Shown here: piece by piece, positions 60,452-64,000 of the stretch
How the letters are laid out: each line of letters opens with the position of its first letter
Numbering within the stretch: position 1 is the first letter of the stretch
From: Sphingomonas aurantiaca
GTDB taxonomy: Bacteria > Pseudomonadota > Alphaproteobacteria > Sphingomonadales > Sphingomonadaceae
Assembly (NCBI RefSeq): GCF_003050705.1
Contig: NZ_QAOG01000003.1
Coordinates: forward strand, 372,001-436,000
Reading direction: 5' to 3'
DNA: 64,000 nt
Position numbers and translations under genes: made by a program
Notes under the pieces: generated by a model
Database searches by the model: none
The model's input: only the letters and a program-made list of their open reading frames with translations
Told to the model about the DNA's origin: nothing

Positions 60452-60488
60452 ACCGTTCGGTATATAGGGATGCGGGGCCAAAGGTCCA
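60450..60488 (-). promoter_or_regulatory. TetR gene promoter with operator O3
   Basis: The operator ATACCGTTCGGTAT (60450-60463) overlaps the TetR start codon and its -10 TATATA (60461-60466). A weaker -35 TGGACC (60483-60488) lies 16 bases upstream. The predicted transcription start is within a few bases of the ATG, so the mRNA may be leaderless and the gene autorepressed. Confidence 0.6.
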
Positions 60489-60583
60489 GCGAGTAGAATG
60501 CGTTGAGATGCGCGCGATAGACCTTCGGGGTTGCCCTTCGCGTCGACGCGGGGGAGGATGCGCGGCAGTCACGGGAGTAGAGC

Positions 60584-62476
60584 ATGCAACGTCGGACTTT
60601 CATCGCGGCTCTGCCCGCCGCCGCCCTGTTGCCGGCGATGGCGCAAGCTCAAACGGGTACGCGGGGGACGCCGGGCGCCCAAGGCGCGCAGGGGCCGGGG
60701 CAGGGCGGGGCGCCGCAGCCGGCGACCGCCGCGGAAGCGCCCTTGCCGCCGGTGTGGGAGGCCGGCCAGGATCGCTTCATCCGGCCCGACGTGCATGCGG
60801 GCGATCGGCCGGTCGGCGCGAGCTTTGCGTCGCGCACCGCGGCTTACGGCTTGAACGGCGCGGCGGGGACCGCGCATCCGCTGGCGACGCAGGCGGGGAT
60901 CGACATCCTCAAGCGCGGCGGATCGGCGGTCGACGCGGCGATCGCGATCAACGCGTGCCTCGGCTTTCTCGAGCCGACGTCGAGCGGGATCGGCGGCGAT
61001 GCCTATGCGATGATCTGGGATCCCAAGCTGAAGAAGGTGGTCGGACTGGCCGGGTCGGGGAAGAGCCCGCGCGGGCTGAGCCTGGAGACGGTGCGCGCGC
61101 GGGCGAAGAACGGCGCGTTGCCGGCCTTGGGGGCGCTCAGCGTCTCGGTGCCGGGGGCGGTGGATGCCTGGTGGACGATGCACCAGCGCTACGGCAAATT
61201 GCCCTGGGCCGACCTGTTCCAGCCCGCGATCGGGCATGCCGAGGCGGGCGCGCCGGTGCCCGACATCATCGCCTATTATATCCGCCGCAGCCTCGCCGCG
61301 TTCCGGCGACCGGGCAACGGGCTGGAGGAAGTGGCCAACGCGCTACGCACCTATGGCCTGGCCGACGGCAAGGGGCCCGCGCTGGGGCAGGTGTTCCGCA
61401 ATCCCGATCTGGCGCGGACCTATCGTGCGATCGCCGCGGGTGGCCGCGATGCGTTTTACCAGGGCGATCTGGCGCGGACGGTCGACCGGTATTTCAAGCG
61501 GATCGGCGGCTGGCTGCGCTACGAGGACCTTGCCGCGCATCGGTCCGAATGGATCGAGCCCAACCGCACCGACTATCGCGGGACGACGGTGCATGCGCTC
61601 GGCGCGAACACGCAAGGACTGGCGACCTTGCAGATGCTCAACATCCTCGAGCGCTTCGACCTGAAGGGGGCGGGGTTCCAGTCGGCGCTGTCGATCCACC
61701 TGCAGGCGGAGGCCAAGCGGTTGGCCTATGAGGATCGCGCGCGCTATTATGCCGATCCGCATTTCGCCACGCAGCCGGTCGAGTGGCTCATCTCGAAGGA
61801 GTATGCGGCCGAGCGCGCGAAGCTGATCCGGCCGGACCGGATCTTGACGCCGGTCTATCCCGGGCAGGCGCCGAGCCGCGGCGACACCACCTATTTCAGC
61901 TGTGCCGACAAGGACGGGCTGATGGTGTCGATGATCCAGTCCAATTTCCGCGGCATGGGATCGGGGCTGGTCGCGGATGGCTTAGGCTTCATGTTCCAGG
62001 ATCGCGGGCAGTTGTTCAGCCTGAAGGACGGGCATCCCAACATCTATGCGCCGGGCAAGCGGCCGTTCCAGACGATCATCCCGGGCTTTGCGACGCGGGG
62101 GCGCGATCCGTGGATGAGCTTCGGCGTGATGGGCGGCGACATGCAGCCGCAGGGGCAGACGCAGATCATCGTCAACCGCGTCGATTACGGGCTCGAGATC
62201 CAGTCGGCGGGGGATTCGCCTCGCTGGCATCATGAGGGTTCGTCGCAGTCGATGGGCGAGGATTCGCCCGGGCTGGGCGCGACCGGGCTGTTGCGGCTGG
62301 AGAGCGGCGTACCGCTTGCGACTCGGCATAGGCTGGCCGAGATCGGCTGGACGATCGGTGATCCCGATGGCGGGTTCGGCCGCTACGAATGCGTCGAGCA
62401 CCGGATGGATGGGCCCACGCGCGTTTATGCGGCGGCCAGCGAGATGCGAGCGGATGGGTGCGCGCTGGCGTATTGA
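60584..62476 (+). CDS. Gamma-glutamyltransferase family protein, exported
   Basis: A 630-residue Ntn-hydrolase that would cleave gamma-glutamyl compounds such as glutathione in the periplasm. The N-terminus MQRRTFIAALPAAALLPAMAQA is signal-like with a twin-Arg motif. It is followed by a short collagen-like stretch of Gly-X-Y triplets (residues about 24-45). Core motifs SGIGGDAYA and RGDTTYFSC are visible; the nucleophilic Thr would be Thr435 or Thr436, giving a large and a small subunit after self-cleavage. It diverges from the TetR gene. Confidence 0.9.
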   Translation: MQRRTFIAALPAAALLPAMAQAQTGTRGTPGAQGAQGPGQGGAPQPATAAEAPLPPVWEAGQDRFIRPDVHAGDRPVGASFASRTAAYGLNGAAGTAHPLATQAGIDILKRGGSAVDAAIAINACLGFLEPTSSGIGGDAYAMIWDPKLKKVVGLAGSGKSPRGLSLETVRARAKNGALPALGALSVSVPGAVDAWWTMHQRYGKLPWADLFQPAIGHAEAGAPVPDIIAYYIRRSLAAFRRPGNGLEEVANALRTYGLADGKGPALGQVFRNPDLARTYRAIAAGGRDAFYQGDLARTVDRYFKRIGGWLRYEDLAAHRSEWIEPNRTDYRGTTVHALGANTQGLATLQMLNILERFDLKGAGFQSALSIHLQAEAKRLAYEDRARYYADPHFATQPVEWLISKEYAAERAKLIRPDRILTPVYPGQAPSRGDTTYFSCADKDGLMVSMIQSNFRGMGSGLVADGLGFMFQDRGQLFSLKDGHPNIYAPGKRPFQTIIPGFATRGRDPWMSFGVMGGDMQPQGQTQIIVNRVDYGLEIQSAGDSPRWHHEGSSQSMGEDSPGLGATGLLRLESGVPLATRHRLAEIGWTIGDPDGGFGRYECVEHRMDGPTRVYAAASEMRADGCALAY

Positions 62477-62545
62477 GCGCGTCGCCGCCCCTGCGCCGTC
62501 ACCCCGGACCTGATCGGGGGCGACGGCGCAGCGGTGGGGCCGGCC

Positions 62546-63847
62546 TTAGCGGCCGACGGCGGTGTAGGTGAACCCGGCCTGCTCGACGTCGGCGCGCTGA
62601 TAGACGTTGCGCAGATCGACCATGATCGGGCCGGCCATCAGCCCCTTGAGCCGCGGCAGATCGAGCGCGCGGTACGCATCCCACTCGGTCACGATCACGA
62701 CCGCGTCGGCGCCTTCGGCCGCGTCGTATGCGTCGGTGCAATAGACCAGATCGGGCATCATCGCCTTGGCCGGGCCCATGCCCTCCGGATCGTGCGTTCG
62801 CACCGTGACGCCCGCATCGGCGAGCGCGGTCGCGATCGCGAGGCTCGGCGCGTCGCGCATATCGTCGGTGTTCGGCTTGAACGTCAGGCCGAGCAACGCG
62901 ACGGTCTTGCCGCGGGGGGTGTCGCCGAGTGCGTGCAGGACCTTGCGGCCCATCGCGCGCTTGCGGCTATCGTTCACCTTCACCACCGCTTCGACGATGT
63001 GGACCGGGGTCTGGTAGTCCTCCGCGGTCTTCAACAGCGCCAGCGTGTCCTTGGGGAAGCACGAGCCGCCATAGCCGGGGCCGGCATGGAGGAACTTCTT
63101 GCCGATGCGGTTGTCGAGGCCGATCCCGCGCGACACGTCGCGAACGTCGGCGCCGACCGCCTCGCACAGGTCCGCAATCTCGTTGATGAAGGTGATCTTG
63201 GTCGCGAGGAACGCGTTCGCGGCATATTTGATCAGCTCGGACGTGCGGCGGCTGGTGAACAGGATCGGCGATTCGCCGAGGTACAGCGGCCGATAGACGT
63301 CGCGCATCACCTGGCGCGCGCGATCGTCGTCGGTGCCGATGACGATCCGGTCGGGGCGCTTGAAATCGCCGATCGCGGCGCCCTCGCGCAGGAATTCGGG
63401 GTTGGAGACGACCGCGACGTCGATGTCCGGACGCTTTTCGCGCAGGATCGCCTCGACCCGGTCGCCGGTGCCAACGGGGACGGTCGACTTGGTCACCACC
63501 ACGGTCGGGCCGGTGATGGCAGCGGCGATTTCCTCGGTCGCGGCAAAGACATAGCGCAGATCGGCATGACCGTCGCCGCGCCGCGAGGGCGTGCCGACCG
63601 CGATGAAGATCGCATCCGCGCCCGCGACCGCGCTGGCGAGATCGGTGGTGAAGGTGAGGCGGCCCGCCGCGACGTTCGAGGCGACGAGCAGGTCGAGCCC
63701 GGGCTCGAAGATCGGCATGCGGCCCGCGTGGAGCGCGTCGATCTTGGCCTGGTCCATGTCGACGCAGCAGACGTCATGTCCGAAGTCGGAGAAGCACGCG
63801 CCGGACACCAGACCGACATAGCCCGAACCGATCATTGTGATGCGCAT
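62546..63847 (-). CDS. UDP-glucose 6-dehydrogenase
   Basis: A 433-residue NAD enzyme oxidising UDP-glucose to UDP-glucuronate, a precursor for exopolysaccharide. The start ATG 63847 (MRITMIGSGYVGLVSG) places the Rossmann glycines at residues 7-12. The catalytic Cys is in GYGGSCFPKDT near residue 260. Family name ugd/tuaD; it may serve sphingan-type or capsular polysaccharide synthesis, but no other polysaccharide genes are in the window. Confidence 0.94.
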   Translation of the reverse strand: MRITMIGSGYVGLVSGACFSDFGHDVCCVDMDQAKIDALHAGRMPIFEPGLDLLVASNVAAGRLTFTTDLASAVAGADAIFIAVGTPSRRGDGHADLRYVFAATEEIAAAITGPTVVVTKSTVPVGTGDRVEAILREKRPDIDVAVVSNPEFLREGAAIGDFKRPDRIVIGTDDDRARQVMRDVYRPLYLGESPILFTSRRTSELIKYAANAFLATKITFINEIADLCEAVGADVRDVSRGIGLDNRIGKKFLHAGPGYGGSCFPKDTLALLKTAEDYQTPVHIVEAVVKVNDSRKRAMGRKVLHALGDTPRGKTVALLGLTFKPNTDDMRDAPSLAIATALADAGVTVRTHDPEGMGPAKAMMPDLVYCTDAYDAAEGADAVVIVTEWDAYRALDLPRLKGLMAGPIMVDLRNVYQRADVEQAGFTYTAVGR

Positions 63848-64000
63848 AGTCAAAGTCCCTCGAAACCCGCGCTCCCTATTGGGTCAAAATCGGGGGCATG
63901 CAAGCGACCCGCGGGGAAGTTGTAAGGACCGGGGCCCCGGGCAGCGCCGCACCCGCGCAACCAAATGGTACCGCGCCGGTTGAACTGGGATCAACATCCT
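63848..64000. other. Window end upstream of UDP-glucose dehydrogenase
   Basis: No gene is seen in the last ~150 bases. The region probably holds the promoter of the dehydrogenase gene. Confidence 0.4.

Noticed and set aside
1..64000. A prophage, integrative element or genomic island
   Set aside because: No integrase, phage, conjugation or transposase genes, no tRNA-linked repeats, and most genes are housekeeping in conserved order.

Overview
The window is a GC-rich chromosomal segment from an alphaproteobacterium, most likely a sphingomonad (Sphingomonas or a close relative). I infer this from the gene order, the TonB-dependent receptors at positions 1-1278 and 46696-49071, the Fur protein without CxxC motifs, the small secreted proteins with a VVCG motif, and the many short REP-like palindromes between genes. 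No species can be named from the sequence alone. I saw no phage, integrase, transposase, rRNA, tRNA or CRISPR array. This is ordinary chromosome with a few accessory loci.

Layout. 1-5.5 kb: the 3' end of a TonB-dependent receptor with a terminator, glnD on the minus strand, and hom diverging from it. 5.7-7.0 kb: three tandem small secreted proteins of unknown function, two of them clear paralogues, the middle one with no standard start codon before its signal peptide. 7.1-14.0 kb: a CoA-binding protein, an Mrp/ApbC Fe-S carrier, hflK-hflC, an HtrA-type periplasmic protease and a HerA-like ATPase. 14.2-18.4 kb: an M20 amidohydrolase, a class A beta-lactamase-like lipoprotein and nadB. 18.5-24.8 kb: a DUF1275 membrane protein, an ABC ATPase, a CHCC zinc-finger protein, tldD, a CcdAB-like toxin-antitoxin pair, a PNPOx-fold protein and a sorbosone-dehydrogenase-like protein. 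25.0-33.2 kb: a long minus-strand housekeeping series in transcription order nfu, a RutE-like reductase, tsaB, rimI, fur, plsC, miaB, phoH, ybeY, corC. 33.3-40.8 kb: an Asp/Asn beta-hydroxylase-like protein, a large M16 peptidase, a long-chain acyl-CoA synthetase, trmB and two small orphan genes.

40.8-49.1 kb: an AraC regulator, a MASE1 histidine kinase with a FixJ-type response regulator, a possible GIY-YIG protein, and a sigma factor / FecR / STN-type TonB receptor cell-surface signalling operon. 49.1-52.9 kb: a small membrane protein divergent from a 1068-residue autotransporter whose passenger carries two kinds of Asp-rich, probably calcium-binding repeat. 53.0-60.5 kb: a complete RND efflux operon (unknown 132-residue protein, adaptor, inner-membrane pump, outer-membrane channel) preceded by a TetR repressor. 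Three copies of an ATACC-N4-GGTAT operator sit on the two promoters. 60.6-63.8 kb: a secreted gamma-glutamyltransferase with a collagen-like linker, and UDP-glucose 6-dehydrogenase.

The best leads are: (1) the oriented ~105-bp REP-like element family, including a composite partner element that recurs in the same order; (2) the tandem secreted-protein cluster with its apparent AUC/AUU start; (3) the calcium-repeat autotransporter beside a cell-surface signalling operon; (4) the unknown protein translationally coupled to the RND adaptor and the three-operator TetR circuit; (5) a CcdB-like toxin lacking the gyrase-poisoning Trp. I did not find one obviously new multi-gene system.
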